Assembly: GCF_002277815.1 (NCBI RefSeq)
Contig: NZ_NKJI01000022.1
Span: 1-64,000, forward strand
From: Pseudomonas sp. ERMR1:02
GTDB lineage: Bacteria > Pseudomonadota > Gammaproteobacteria > Pseudomonadales > Pseudomonadaceae
DNA: 64,000 bases
Direction: 5' to 3'
Shown: one piece after another, positions 48,291 through 58,611 of the stretch
How the letters are laid out: each line of letters opens with the position of its first letter
How positions within the stretch are numbered: position 1 is the first letter of the stretch
The notes under the pieces: generated by a model
The model's database searches: none
Seen by the model: only the letters and a program-made list of their open reading frames with translations
Told to the model about the DNA's origin: nothing
Program-made: the position numbers and the translations under genes

Positions 48291-48392
48291 CTGTAGGAGC
48301 GAGCCTGCTCGCGATGGACGTCAGAACACCGCGGATTGCCAGATACCCCGCGTTATCGTTGACGCTTTTCGCGAGCAGGCTCGCTCCTACAG
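48291..48392. repeat. REP pair, GTAGGAGCGAGC type
   Basis: Inverted arms flank a spacer with cgttatcgttgacg, between queD and its terminator. Confidence 0.9.
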
Positions 48393-48410
48393 TTTGTCAG
48401 GGAAATAGAG

Positions 48411-48435
48411 AACAGCCTTCAACGGCTGTTTTTTT
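48411..48435 (+). terminator. Rho-independent terminator
   Basis: AACAGCC / GGCTGTT with a six-base loop and a T run sits after the queD REP pair. Confidence 0.85.
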
Positions 48436-48477
48436 ATGCCTATGCTTTTTGGCTCTCCCCGCCAAGAGGACACAACC

Positions 48478-49304
48478 ATGACTGACTGGCCATTGGCTCA
48501 AACCTACCGCTTCAACGGACAATCCGTTCGCTACGCAGTACGGGTGACGGCCCGCCCTTGGTGTTCGTGCATGGCACGCCCTTCTCTTCTTATGTCTGGC
48601 ACCGAATCGCCCCGCACTTCATCACCACGCACCGGGTGCATTACTTCGATCTGCTGGGCTATGGGCAATCGGAAAAACCCGACGGCGATGTCTCGCTCGG
48701 GTGCAGAATCAACTGTTGGCGCAGCTGCTGGAGCACTGGGGCCTGGATCGCCCCGACGTGGTGGCCCACGATTTTGGCGGCGCAACGGCCCTGCGTACCC
48801 ACCTGCTCAACGGCAAGGATTACCGCAGCCTGACACTGATCGACCCGGTGGCGCTGACGCCCTGGGGCTCGCCGTTCGTGCAGCATGTGCGTCAGCATGA
48901 GGCCGCGTTCAGCGGCTTGCCCGACTACATCCAGCGGGCGATCGTGCCGGCTTACATTCGCGGGGCGATCCAGCGTGAAATCCCGGACGATGAACTTGCC
49001 CCGTACGTGCAACCGTGGCTGGGAGATCCGGGGCAGGCGGCGTTCTATCGGCAGATCGCACAGATGGACGAGCGCTACACCCGCGAAGCCGCGGTGTTGT
49101 ATCCGACGATCCGCTGCCCGGTGCAGATTCTCTGGGGCGAGGACGATCAGTGGATTCCCATCGAACGCGGGCGCGCCTTGCAGGGCATGATTCCCGGGCG
49201 CAATTTCACGCCATTGCCAACGCCGGTCACCTGGTTCAGGAAGACGCGCCGAGGCCATTGTCGCTGCGCTAATCCGATTTCTACCCGAACCAAAATCCCC
49301 CTGA
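48478..49304 (+). CDS. Alpha/beta hydrolase, haloalkane dehalogenase-like (four frameshifts)
   Basis: 276 residues after restoring four bases (near 48547, 48701, 49217 and 49248). Core motifs: VFVHGTPFSSYVWHRIAPHF (oxyanion loop HGTP), the nucleophile elbow VAHDFGGATAL with Asp in place of Ser, a lid, an acid region (ILWGEDDQWIP) and a C-terminal His in NAGHLVQEDAP. Asp nucleophiles are typical of haloalkane/haloacetate dehalogenases and epoxide hydrolases. The true substrate is not evident. The four breaks are at runs one base short. Confidence 0.82.
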
Positions 49305-49317
49305 CGAAACAGAATCC

Positions 49318-49408
49318 CTGTGGGAGCTGGCTTGCTCGCGAAGGCGGTCTGGCATTCAACAATGATTGTGACTGACACGGCCTCTTCGCGAGCAAGCCCG
49401 CTCCCACA
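49318..49408. repeat. Mixed REP pair (GCTGGC left arm, GCGGGC right arm)
   Basis: The left arm tgggagctggcttgctcgcg pairs imperfectly with the right arm ttcgcgagcaagcccgctcc, so it is a hybrid of two subfamilies. Confidence 0.82.
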
Positions 49409-49502
49409 TTTGGTCTGTGTACATCAATGCCACTGGCGGGGATTGCCACCACCGAGCTAACGTAGGAGTACTGACCACCAGCTTTATAAAAGGACTCTCC
49501 CG

Positions 49503-50746
49503 ATGCACATCATCAACGCCCGGCTGCGCAACCAGGAAGGCCTGCATGAGTTGCACCTGGAAAACGGCCTGATCACCAGCATCGCCCGGCAAACCGAGGC
49601 CCCGACCCTGGGGCCTGAAGATCTGGACGCCGGGGCAACCTGGTGGTGCCACCCTTCGTCGAGCCGCATATCCACCTCGACGCCACCCTGACCGCCGGCG
49701 AGCCGCGCTGGAACATGAGCGGCACACTGTTCGAAGGCATCGAGTGCTGGGGCGAGCGCAAGGCGACCATTACCCTGGAAGACACCAAAACCCGGACGAA
49801 GAAGACCATTCAGAGCCTCGCCGCCCACGGCATCCAGCACGTGCGTACCCACGTCGACGTCACCGACCCGCAGCTGACCGCCCTGAAAGCGATGCTCGAA
49901 GTGCGCGAGGAAAGCCGCCACCTGATCGATATGCAAATCGTCGCCTTCCCCCAGGAAGGCATCGAGTCGTACCGCAACGGCCGGGACTTGATGGAAGAGG
50001 CGATCCACATGGGCGCCGATGTGGTGGGGGGCATCCCGCATTTCGAATACACCCGCGATCAGGGCGTCAGCTCGGTGAAGTTCCTGATGGACCTGGCCGA
50101 GCGCACCGGTTGCCTGGTGGATGTGCATTGCGATGAAACCGACGACCCGCACTCACGCTTTCTCGAAGTACTGGCCGAAGAAGCTCGCAGCCGCGACATG
50201 GGTTCGCGGGTTACCGCCAGCCACACCACGGCGATGGGCTCCTACGACAACGCCTACTGCGCCAAACTGTTTCGCCTGCTCGGGCATTCGGGGATCAGTT
50301 TTGTTTCCTGCCCCACCGAAAGCATTCACCTGCAAGGGCGCTTCGATAACTTTCCGAAACGTCGGGGTGTGACCCGAGTCAACGAGTTGCTCGAAGCCGG
50401 CATGAACGTGTGTTTCGGCCAGGACTCGATCGTCGACCCGTGGTATCCGCTGGGCAACGGCAACATCTTGCGGGTGCTCGAAGCCGGTCTGCATATCTGT
50501 CACATGCTCGGTTATCGCAACCTGCAAAGCGCGCTGGACCTGGTCACCGACAACAGCGCCAAGGCCCTGGCCCTGGGTGATCGCTACGGCCTTGTCGCGG
50601 GACGGCCGGCGAATTTGCTGATCCTTTCGGCGCAGAGCGACTACGAGGTAATCCGCAGTCAGGGTTTGCCGCTGTACTCGGTGCGCGGCGGCAAGGTGCT
50701 GATGAAGCGCACGATGCCGGTGGTGGAGTTCAGTGATCTGAGCTGA
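49503..50746 (+). CDS. codA: Cytosine deaminase-like amidohydrolase (frameshift near 49634)
   Basis: 414 residues after restoring one G. Close to E. coli CodA over its whole length. Metal ligands are in [13 protein letters not shown], the Glu in [13 protein letters not shown], the His in [10 protein letters not shown] and the Asp in [14 protein letters not shown]. CodA has FGHDDVFDPW at the last motif; here the residue after the catalytic Asp is Ser, and the neighbouring [14 protein letters not shown] also differs. The fold and mechanism (hydrolytic removal of ammonia from a pyrimidine-like ring) are clear, but the substrate range may not be cytosine. No codB permease adjoins. Confidence 0.87.
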
Positions 50747-50768
50747 GATTTGCATTGGCTGGGCTGAC

Positions 50769-50840
50769 GCCTTCGCGGGCAAGCCTCGCTCCTACAGAAT
50801 TAACACACCTCCCGTAGGAGCGAGGCTTGCCCGCGAAGGC
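50769..50840. repeat. REP pair, GTAGGAGCGAGGC type
   Basis: Inverted arms ttcgcgggcaagcctcgctc and complement flank a 22-bp AT-richer spacer. It lies between convergent codA and the DapF-like gene. Confidence 0.88.
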
Positions 50841-50850
50841 GATCTTAAAT

Positions 50851-51842
50851 TTAACCCACCAACCGAGCCGTACCAAACAGGCTGACCCGACTCAACTCCC
50901 CCTGCTCCTCTTCCAGCAAAATCGGCGCCGTCCCCCCGGCATCACCACCTTCACTTCCCCGGCACTGACCCAACCGACCCGCCACGCGGCACAAGCCACC
51001 GCCGTGGCGCTGGTGCCCGAAGACGCGGTCGGCCCTTCGCCGCGTTCGAACACCCGCGCGACCACTCGCTGCCCGGACTCATGCATCGCCCATTGCAGGT
51101 TGATCCCGGCCTGACACGGTCGCCCCGCGCCCGCCGGCATGGCGTAAGCGATACGCATCAGCCCTTCGGACAATACCGATTCACGCATCTGCTCATTGCT
51201 CGGCAAGGCATCCGCGCTATCCACAAGGGTCACGCAGTGCGGATTGCCGACACGCGCAAACTGACTGCGCGACCATGCAGCATCAAGTGAAGCCAACGGC
51301 TGCACATGACTGAGTTCTCGACCATTGAACACCACGCTTTCAACACCGTGAGCACTGACCGCTTGCGGCCCGAATCCTGGCTTGCCCAAATCCAGCCAGA
51401 ACCCATTCACGCCTTCGACCTGCGCCGCTTTCACCGACGTCTCCCCCGGTGAAAGCACATCGGCCTTGTCGTGATGAACCCTGAGAACACATGCCTCGTC
51501 CCTCGGCAAAAGCCCCTGATCGCTGAGCGCCTGGGAGAAAATCGTCAGCCCGTTGCCGCTGCGCTCGGCCAAGGTGCCGTCGGTGTTAACGATCAATAGA
51601 TCAAAGGGAGGGGACGACTGGAACGGGCCGACCAACAAACCATCACTGCGATGATCCTTGCTGCCGGGCGGTTGCGTGCCTGGGGCCCAGGAACAGCATG
51701 CCTCGATGGCCGCCAACGCCCATGTTTCGAGGGTTTGCGCAGCGTCGCTGGCCTGATCGGGCAAGGCGATTGCGTTGCGGCGCAAGTCTTCTGGCGCCAC
51801 AACTATGTAGATATTGCCCCGTGCATCGTACATCTGCGCCAT
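50851..51842 (-). CDS. Diaminopimelate epimerase-like protein without the catalytic cysteines (frameshift near 50937)
   Basis: 330 residues after restoring one G. The DapF double fold is recognisable (VNTDGTLAERSGNGLTIFSQ, RVGNPHCVTLVD, FERGEGPTASSGTSATAVAC). In DapF, two cysteines (in CGNG and ACGSG) are the acid/base pair; here both are Ser (S95 in RSGNG, S275 in SSGTS). A housekeeping dapF must therefore be elsewhere, and this protein may be a different isomerase or a non-catalytic binder. GGAGGG before the ATG at 51842 supports the start. Divergent from the MFS gene. Confidence 0.75.
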
Positions 51843-51986
51843 GGCGCCCTCCCTGCTGGAATGATCGGTCTGGCTCAACATATCGCGAAACACGCTCTGG
51901 CTGTGCAAGGATGTACGGACGCTGATCGAACCCTCGCCGCTCGATCACTGTCCTTAAGGGACGCGACTTTTTTGCCAAGGATTGAT

Positions 51987-53137
51987 ATGACCAACCTCAA
52001 CAACCAGAGCTCATTCGTTCCGGGGCGCCTGGAACAAATGTCCACGCGCATCGCCTTTTTCATCGCAGGCTTAGGCATTGCCGCGTGGGCACCACTGGTG
52101 CCATACGCCAAGGCGCGGGCCGGGCTGGATGAAGGCACGCTCGGTCTGTTGCTGCTGTGTTTGGGGGTGGGCTCGATTCTGGCGATGCCCATGGCCGGGC
52201 TTCTGGCAACGCGCTTCGGTTGCCGCAAAGTGGCGACCGGCGGGACGTTGTTGATCTGTGTGGCACTGCCGTTGTTGGCGACGGTGTCGTCGATCCCGGC
52301 GCTGATCGCGGCGTTGTTTCTGTTTGGCGCGGGCCTGGGCACCGTGGATTCGACGGTGAACCTGCAAGCGGTGATCGTCGAGCGGGCCAGTGGCAAGAAC
52401 ATGATGTCGGGCTTCCATGGCATGTTCAGCCTGGGCGGGATCGTCGGCGCGGCGGGCGTCAGCGCGCTGCTCGGCCTCGGGCTTTCGCCGCTGGGTGCCA
52501 CGCTGGTGGTGATCATCTTGCTGCTGGTCGCACTGGCGAAAGCGGCTCCTCACCTGCTGCCTTATGGCAGTGAACGTTCGGGGCCGGCGTTCGCCGTTCC
52601 CCATGGCATCGTGCTGTTCATCGGCGGGATGTGCTTCATCGTATTCCTCACCGAAGGCGCGGCGCTCGACTGGAGCGCGGTATTCCTGGCGCAGGAACGC
52701 GGGATCGATAAGGCCTATGCCGGATTGGGTTACGCGGCGTTTGCGCTGACCATGACCGTGGGCCGCTTGACCGGTGATTCGATCGTGCATCGTCTTGGCG
52801 CGACGCGAGTGATTGTCTTCGGTGGGGTGACGGCTGCAATCGGGCTGTTTCTGGCGACATTCGCCCGAGCTGGGAAGCGGCGCTGCTGGGCTATGCACTG
52901 CTGGGCGTCGGCTGCTCGAACATTGTGCCGGTGCTGTACACCGCCGTGGGCAAGCAGACGGTCATGCCAGAGAGCATCGCTGTGCCGGCCATTACCACTC
53001 TCGGCTACGCGGGGATACTTGCGGGACCTGCAGTGATCGGGTTTATCGCCCATGGCAGCAGCTTGAGTTTTGCCTTCGGTCTGATGGCGGTGTTGCTGCT
53101 GGCGGTGGCTATCGGTGGGAAAGTGTTGAAGGTCTGA
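51987..53137 (+). CDS. MFS transporter, YbjJ-like (frameshift near 52867)
   Basis: About 383 residues in 12 helices after restoring one C. The N-terminal MSTRIAFFIAGLGIAAWAPL and LDEGTLGLLLLCLGVGSILA are characteristic of the YbjJ/FucP-like branch, and NMMSGFHGMFSLGGIVGAAG and LGATRVIVFGGVTAAIGLFL follow. The substrate is unknown; an export role is common. It is divergent from the DapF-like gene with ~144 bp between starts, so the two may share regulation. Confidence 0.83.
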
Positions 53138-53145
53138 AAGCATCG

Positions 53146-53298
53146 CTGTAGGAGCGAGCATGCTCGCGATGGTGGTCGACGATGACGCGGGCTGCCTGAT
53201 TAACCGCAGTGCTCTCAGGTGTTTCGCGAGCATGCTCGCTCCTACAGTTGACCCGTATCGAACACAAATCTGCTGTGGGAGCGAGCCTGCTCGCGAAA
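53146..53298. repeat. REP pair followed by a single REP
   Basis: A GTAGGAGCGAGC-type pair lies at 53146-53247 and a single tgtgggagcgagcctgctcg unit at 53274-53298. This cluster marks the edge of the truncated TonB receptor. Confidence 0.85.
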
Positions 53299-53312
53299 GC
53301 GGCCAACCCGAT

Positions 53313-53440
53313 CTATCGGAACCCGACGCTGGCCTGTACGAAGAACGTGCGCGGCGCCCCGACATACATGCCTGAGTTGTTATCGCTGGAGCGGGTGAAG
53401 TACTGCTTGTCGAAGATTTTTTTCAGCCCGCGTCGTTGCA
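53313..53440 (-). pseudogene. C-terminal stump of a TonB-dependent receptor
   Basis: The minus frame FDKQYFTRSSDNNSGMYVGA PRTFFVQASVGFR ends at TAG (53313-53315). This is the normal last beta-strand of a TonB-dependent siderophore receptor, ending in the required Phe-Arg. Upstream of FDKQYF the frame breaks off within a few codons and runs straight into the 3' end of the amidohydrolase gene, so the rest of the receptor is missing. A recombination or insertion junction lies near 53440. Confidence 0.7.
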
Positions 53441-53446
53441 GTCGCG

Positions 53447-54936
53447 CTACTCATGCCACGCAGCGTGATAGCGTGCCGCCCGCCAGAGGTTTTTCGATTC
53501 TTCTGTCAGATGGCGCAAGCCGCTACGGTCCAGCATGCGTTCCGACTCCTCTTGCACCGCAGCCAGCACAGCAGCCTCGTCGACGGCGCCTACGACGTAG
53601 TCTTCCATCAGGATCTTGCCATCGACAATGGTCGTACACACGTCCCCGCCGTTGGCGAAACAAGTGACACGGTGGATCGGCATGTTCATCGGCATCAGGT
53701 GAGGTTTGAACAGGTCGATCAGAATGATGTCAGCTTTCTTGCCGACTTCCAGCGAGCCGATCTCATGTTCCATCGACAGTGCCTTGGCGGCGTCGATAGT
53801 GACCATTTCCAGCACTTTGCCCTGCGGCAGGATGTCCGGGTCTCGGAAATGGCGGCGGTGGTAGTGCATGCATTGGAACATGTGGCGGAACATGTCATAA
53901 CCGCGGTCTGGGGCGGCGCCGTCGGAACCGAGGGCGACGGTTACATTGGCCTCGATCAGTTCCGGTACCGGGCAGCGACCCAGAATCGACATGATGGCGC
54001 TCGGGTTATGCACGATCTTGGTCTGTGTCTCGCGGCACAGGGCGATGTCTTCCGAGGTCAGGTCAATGCAATGCGACATGAAGGATGTCGGGCCGAGCAG
54101 GCCCAGTTCGCGGTGGGCCAGCGCCAGCGTACCGGCGCGGTGGCCATCCTGGGTAAACGTAAGGCCGTAGCGGTGGGCCAGCGCCAGATAATCCTGTGCT
54201 TGCTGGCGGAACAGAGGTGCCAGCTCCCGATGGCTGGGCTCGTATTGCGGCGCGTACACCGGCAACGTGATGGCAATGCGCACCCGGCCGTCCCCATACC
54301 GTCGCAGCTCCTGGCGATTTCTTCGCAGGCCTCGAACATGGTCTCAAAATTGACGTCGCGCCGGGTGGGCGGTTCGGTCGACCAGTCCAGGTAAGTGCGC
54401 GGCGCTGGCGGCCGGGACGGCCCAACGGCCACCACCGAGCGGGTACCGATTTCGGCGATAGCCTGGGCGTGGCGTTGCGCGTAAATCGGGTCGTCGACGC
54501 GCATGATCGAATCGCCGCCGCCCAATAGCGACACGCCGGTGGTGGTGCCGCATTTCAGCCGCTCCAGTGCCGACAACCTGGCCTCAACCTCCCAGAACTC
54601 GACTCCGGAGGCCGAGGTGTAGATGGTCTGGCAAGCCTGCGTCCAGGCATCGCCCTCCCCGCCGCCGATGGTTTTGAGCATCGCGTGGCCGGCATGGGCG
54701 TGGCTGTCGATCAAGCCTGGCAGCACCGCCTTGTTGCGTGCATCAATGATTTTTTCAGCAGTGAAGCGCGCCCGCAGTTCATCCGTGCGCCCCACCGCTA
54801 CGATGCGGTTGCCAAGCACGGCCACTGCGCCGTCCTGAATTACCCGCCGTTGGTCGTCCACGGTGATGACCACGCCGTGCTCGATCAGCAGGTCTGCTTT
54901 GTTGAGGGGGGCGTTCGCGTCGTACTGATGTGTCAT
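53447..54936 (-). CDS. Amidohydrolase family deaminase, AtzB/TrzA-like (frameshift near 54293)
   Basis: 496 residues after restoring one G. It carries VLPGLIDSHAHAGHAM (metal-binding HxH), a middle His in SFMSHCIDLT, and VALGSDGAAPDRGYDMFRHM with the catalytic Asp, then ALSMEHEIGSLEVGKKADII. This is the Zn-dependent chlorohydrolase/deaminase branch that includes AtzB, TrzA and 8-oxoguanine deaminases. It is last in the transporter-hydrolase operon, 62 bp after the second amidohydrolase. The substrate is not assigned. Confidence 0.84.
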
Positions 54937-54998
54937 ACAAGGCATCCGATTCAGGCTGGGGGGCAGTTTGAGAAACATCTGTGGGCACGTGTTTTGAG

Positions 54999-56195
54999 TC
55001 ACAAGCGGCTCTGGAGCAGACTGCCATTTTTCGCCACGACGATTCCGCGGCTGATCACCGTCCGCGCTAGCGGACGAGCCACAACCGCTTCACTGAGTGT
55101 CTCTGCAGGCAGCAACAATAGGTTGGCTGTTTGCCCCGTTGCCAATCCGTAATCACTTCGCCCAAGTGCCCGAGCCCCATTGCTGGCAGCCGCTTCGAAC
55201 GCTGCGCAGATTTCAGCGTCCGTTCTCATGCCGCAGCGAAACGCGAGCAGCATCGCGCGTTCAAGCATGTCGCCATTGCCCATCGGGGTCCATGCGTCCC
55301 GGATGCCATCTGAACCGAGGCAGACGTTTACCCCAGCGCAGAGCAGTTCGGCAAAGGGTGGTATGGCAATATCAGCTGGCGCCGTGGTCATGAGTGAAAT
55401 TCGATTGGCAGCCAACCGTTCAGCCAACGGGAGCACTTGAGCCCAGTTCTTCATGCCCAGGCAAAAGGCATGGCTGATCATGACTCGCCCCTGACGCTGA
55501 TAGCGCTCTGTGAAGTCGATGATGCGAGCAATCTGCCAGAGCCCTAGCTCCCCACTGTCATGCAGGTGGATATCGATACCGCGATCAAACTTGTCCGCGA
55601 GCTCGAACAGGATGGAGAGGTGCGCGATTGGGTCGTTGTCTATGCCGCAAGGGTCCAACCCCCCCACTACCTCCACCCCAACTCCAAGGCTTCTCGCATC
55701 AATGCCTCTACCCAGGGCGGTTGACCAGGCCGACTTGAGGGAAGGTGACGAACTCGATATCAACCAGGTCGGCGTAGCGTTCGCGCAGCTCCAACATGGC
55801 TTGCACATGCTTGATACCCAACTCCGGATCGGCATCTACATGACAACGAAACATCAGTGAGCCGCGAGCGATGCATTGCTCCAGCAGAGCACCCCCGCGC
55901 TCTGCAATGGGTGATTTGAGCTCTCGCAGGATTTGGCGCTCATTCGATATGCGCGCTTTAAGCGTTGGGCCTGCACTGTGCGGCCGCCACGGTTGTCCCC
56001 ATAGGGTCTTATCCAGATGAATGTGGCTTTCTACCAGGGACGGAACGAGTAATTGACCTTGCCCATCAAGGTCAGAGTCATCGACTGGATTGCCACTGGC
56101 TGGCTGACGATCGCCGATACGACTATCAATAATCTGTATGTCTTCAACTTCGCCGCCATAGGGCGGACATTACGCAACCAGAACGATTTGATCAT
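54999..56195 (-). CDS. Cytosine deaminase/AtzC-like amidohydrolase (three frameshifts)
   Basis: 399 residues after three repairs (near 56158, 55716 and 55683). The metal motif is in LVESHIHLDKTLWGQ; DIHLHDSGELGLWQIARI carries the active-site Glu region, ISHAFCLG the His, and CLGSDGIRDAWTPMGNGDML the catalytic Asp. The family removes amino groups from cytosine, N-isopropylammelide and similar rings. It lies 78 bp after the ABC ATPase and is transcribed with it and with the following amidohydrolase, so one compound may be imported and attacked twice. Confidence 0.82.
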
Positions 56196-56273
56196 TTGTG
56201 TCTCATCACTGTTTGGGCGAGCCCCTGCCGCCAGATAAGCAACGGGGGCACCGTTTACGGAGTCACTAAAGGG

Positions 56274-57041
56274 CTACTTCAAGTTACCGGCAAGGAACTG
56301 CTTGAGGCGCTCACTTTTGGTGTGCTTGAACAGTTGCTCCGGGCTGCCTTCTTCCTCGATTTTGCCCTGGTGCAGGAAGATCACATGGTTGGACACCTCG
56401 CGGGCAAAGGCCATCTCGTGCGTCACCACCACCATGGTCCGACCCTCTTCGGCCAAGGCCTGCATCACCTTCAGCACCTCGCCGACTAGCTCGGGGTCGA
56501 GCGCCGAGGTCGGCTCGTCGAACAGCATCACTTGCGGTTCCATCGCCAAGGCCCGGGCGATTGCCACACGCTGTTGCTGGCCGCCGGACAGGTGCGACGG
56601 GTACTTTGCTTCCATGCTGGCCGGCAGGCCGACTTTGGCCAGGTACTTGCGTGCGCGGGACACCGCCTCATCCCGGCTGAGGCCAAGCGCATGCATCGGC
56701 GCCTCGATAACGTTTTCCAGCACTGACATGTGCGCCCACAGGTTGAAGTGCTGAAACACCATGGACAGCTTGGTGCGCATACTTTGCAGCTGCTTCTGGT
56801 TGGCCACGCGCAGCCCACCGTTCTTATCCTTCTCGGTTCGGATTTCCTCGGCGTTCACCGTAATTCGCCCGGCGCATGGCTGCTCAAGGAAGTTGATGCA
56901 ACGCAAGAAGGTACTCTTGCCCGAACCGGAGGAGCCGATGATGCTGATCACATCGCCTGCCTTGGCCTTGATCGACACGCCCTTGAGCACCTCGTGGTTG
57001 CCATAGTTTTTGTACAGATCGTCTACGGTCAGTTTGTACAT
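56274..57041 (-). CDS. ABC transporter ATP-binding protein, polar amino acid type
   Basis: A 255-residue intact ATPase. Walker A in [19 protein letters not shown] loop in VFQHFNLW, signature [20 protein letters not shown], Walker B in [15 protein letters not shown], and H loop [12 protein letters not shown]. Typical of HisP/OccP/AotP transporters. Third in the order permease-permease-ATPase of the operon. RNA-level coupling is suggested by the 25-bp gap to the preceding permease. Confidence 0.92.
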   Translation of the reverse strand: MYKLTVDDLYKNYGNHEVLKGVSIKAKAGDVISIIGSSGSGKSTFLRCINFLEQPCAGRITVNAEEIRTEKDKNGGLRVANQKQLQSMRTKLSMVFQHFNLWAHMSVLENVIEAPMHALGLSRDEAVSRARKYLAKVGLPASMEAKYPSHLSGGQQQRVAIARALAMEPQVMLFDEPTSALDPELVGEVLKVMQALAEEGRTMVVVTHEMAFAREVSNHVIFLHQGKIEEEGSPEQLFKHTKSERLKQFLAGNLK

Positions 57042-57066
57042 GGTGTTGACCCTGCGTATGCGGCCT

Positions 57067-57780
57067 TCAGGCGGCCTGGGGTTTCAGGAAAGCCAGCCAG
57101 CGGGTTTCACCGCGACGAAATAGCCAGACAAGTGACAGCGCTATTACCGCGTACAGCAGTGCGGCGATGAAGAAGGCCTCGAACGACGCGTAGGTCGCCG
57201 AGTTGACGTCGCGGGCAACCTTCAGAAGGTCGGGGACCGTGGCGGTAAACGCCACCGAGGTCGAATGCAGCATCATGATCACTTCGTTGCTGTAGTACGG
57301 CAGTGCGCGACGCAGCGCCGAGGGCAGGATGATGCGGCGGTACAGATTGAACTTCGACAGGCCGAAGGCTCGGGCCGCCTCTACCTCGCCGTACGGCACC
57401 GACTTGATCGCACCTGCGAAGACTTCCGTGGTGTAGGCGCAGGTATTGAGCGCGAACGCCAGCACCGTACAATTGAAGCCCTCGCGAAAGAACATGTCGA
57501 GGAATTCGTGCTCGCGCACCACGCTCAGGCTGTATACACCGGTGTAGATGATCAACAGCTGTATATAGAGCGGCGTGCCACGAAACACATAGGTGTAAAA
57601 CCAGACCGGAAGTCGGACAAACCGGTTTTTTGACACGCGAGCCACGGCCAGCGGCACCGAAAGCACGAAGCCAATCGCGATCGACAGCACCAGCAGCCAC
57701 AAGGTTATTGCCAGACCGGAAAAGTTACCGCCGTCGGACCACAAATACGCTTGCCAATATTCCTGGATAATAGCTATCAC
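57067..57780 (-). CDS. ABC transporter permease, HisM-like
   Basis: A 237-residue intact permease with about five helices and the EAA loop [20 protein letters not shown]. The opening [20 protein letters not shown] and [20 protein letters not shown] match HisM/OccM. The start overlaps the stop of the first permease (ATGA), so the two permeases are translationally coupled. Confidence 0.9.
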   Translation of the reverse strand: MIAIIQEYWQAYLWSDGGNFSGLAITLWLLVLSIAIGFVLSVPLAVARVSKNRFVRLPVWFYTYVFRGTPLYIQLLIIYTGVYSLSVVREHEFLDMFFREGFNCTVLAFALNTCAYTTEVFAGAIKSVPYGEVEAARAFGLSKFNLYRRIILPSALRRALPYYSNEVIMMLHSTSVAFTATVPDLLKVARDVNSATYASFEAFFIAALLYAVIALSLVWLFRRGETRWLAFLKPQAA

Positions 57781-58465
57781 AATTCAGCCTCCCGAATTCC
57801 GACAGAGTAATGACGCTTAAGCCATATCAAGACGCCGTTTGAGACAGTGGTAATGACCAGATAAATCAGCGCACCGATCACGGTAAAATAGAACAGTTGC
57901 ATAGAGCTCTTGCCGGCATCCTGGGTAACCCTGACGATATCGGACAGACCGATGATGGACACCAGTGCGGTCGCCTTGATCATGACCTGCCAGTTGTTGG
58001 CAATACCAGGCAAGGCAAAACGCATCATTTGCGGGAATAGAACACGATAGAACCCCTGCCATGGGCTGAGGCCGTAGGCCATGGCCGCCTCTATCTGACC
58101 GCGCGGGACTGCCTGGAAAGAACCGCGGAAGGTCTCGGTGAAATAAGCACCGTAGATAAACGCGAGCGTCGCTACACCCGCGACGAAGGGATCAATATCA
58201 ATTTGATCCATTCCTAGCCTTCGGTGACGTGATTGAGCAGTATCTGAATGCTGTAGAACAGCAACAGCATGGTCACTAGATCAGGAACACTGCGGATCAG
58301 CGTGGTATAGAGGGTCGCAATATTGCGCAGCCCCCGGTTAGCTGACAACTTGGAACTGGCGCCTGCCAAACCAATCACTACTGAGGCCAGCAGCGATAAT
58401 ATGGCCAGCTTTAGTGTCATCCAGGTGCCACTCGCGATCAGCGGCCCATAGTCTACCAAGGACAT
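57777..58465 (-). CDS. ABC transporter permease, HisQ-like (frameshift near 58213)
   Basis: 229 residues after restoring one C (GAAGGCCTAGGA expected). Membrane helices and the EAA loop GQIEAAMAYGLSPWQGFYRV match HisQ/OccQ. The first 83 residues read MSLVDYGPLIASGTWMTLKL and continue to NHVTEG before the break. It is the first permease after the binding-protein gene. Confidence 0.86.
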
Positions 58466-58611
58466 TACATTCTCCTTGAATACGAAAGCTCAGCCGAAGC
58501 TGCCTATCTTATTCAGTCTTGTTTTTCTTGTTATTGAATGCCGCAAAAGCATGGATTCGCAAATGACTCGAATACATTCAGGCCGAATGACTGCCTAGAA
58601 CTTGAGATCCC

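Noticed and set aside
53447-54936. Amidohydrolase as AtzA-type atrazine chlorohydrolase
   Set aside because: The family motifs fit the broad deaminase/chlorohydrolase branch, but no residue in view decides for dechlorination, so the call stays general.
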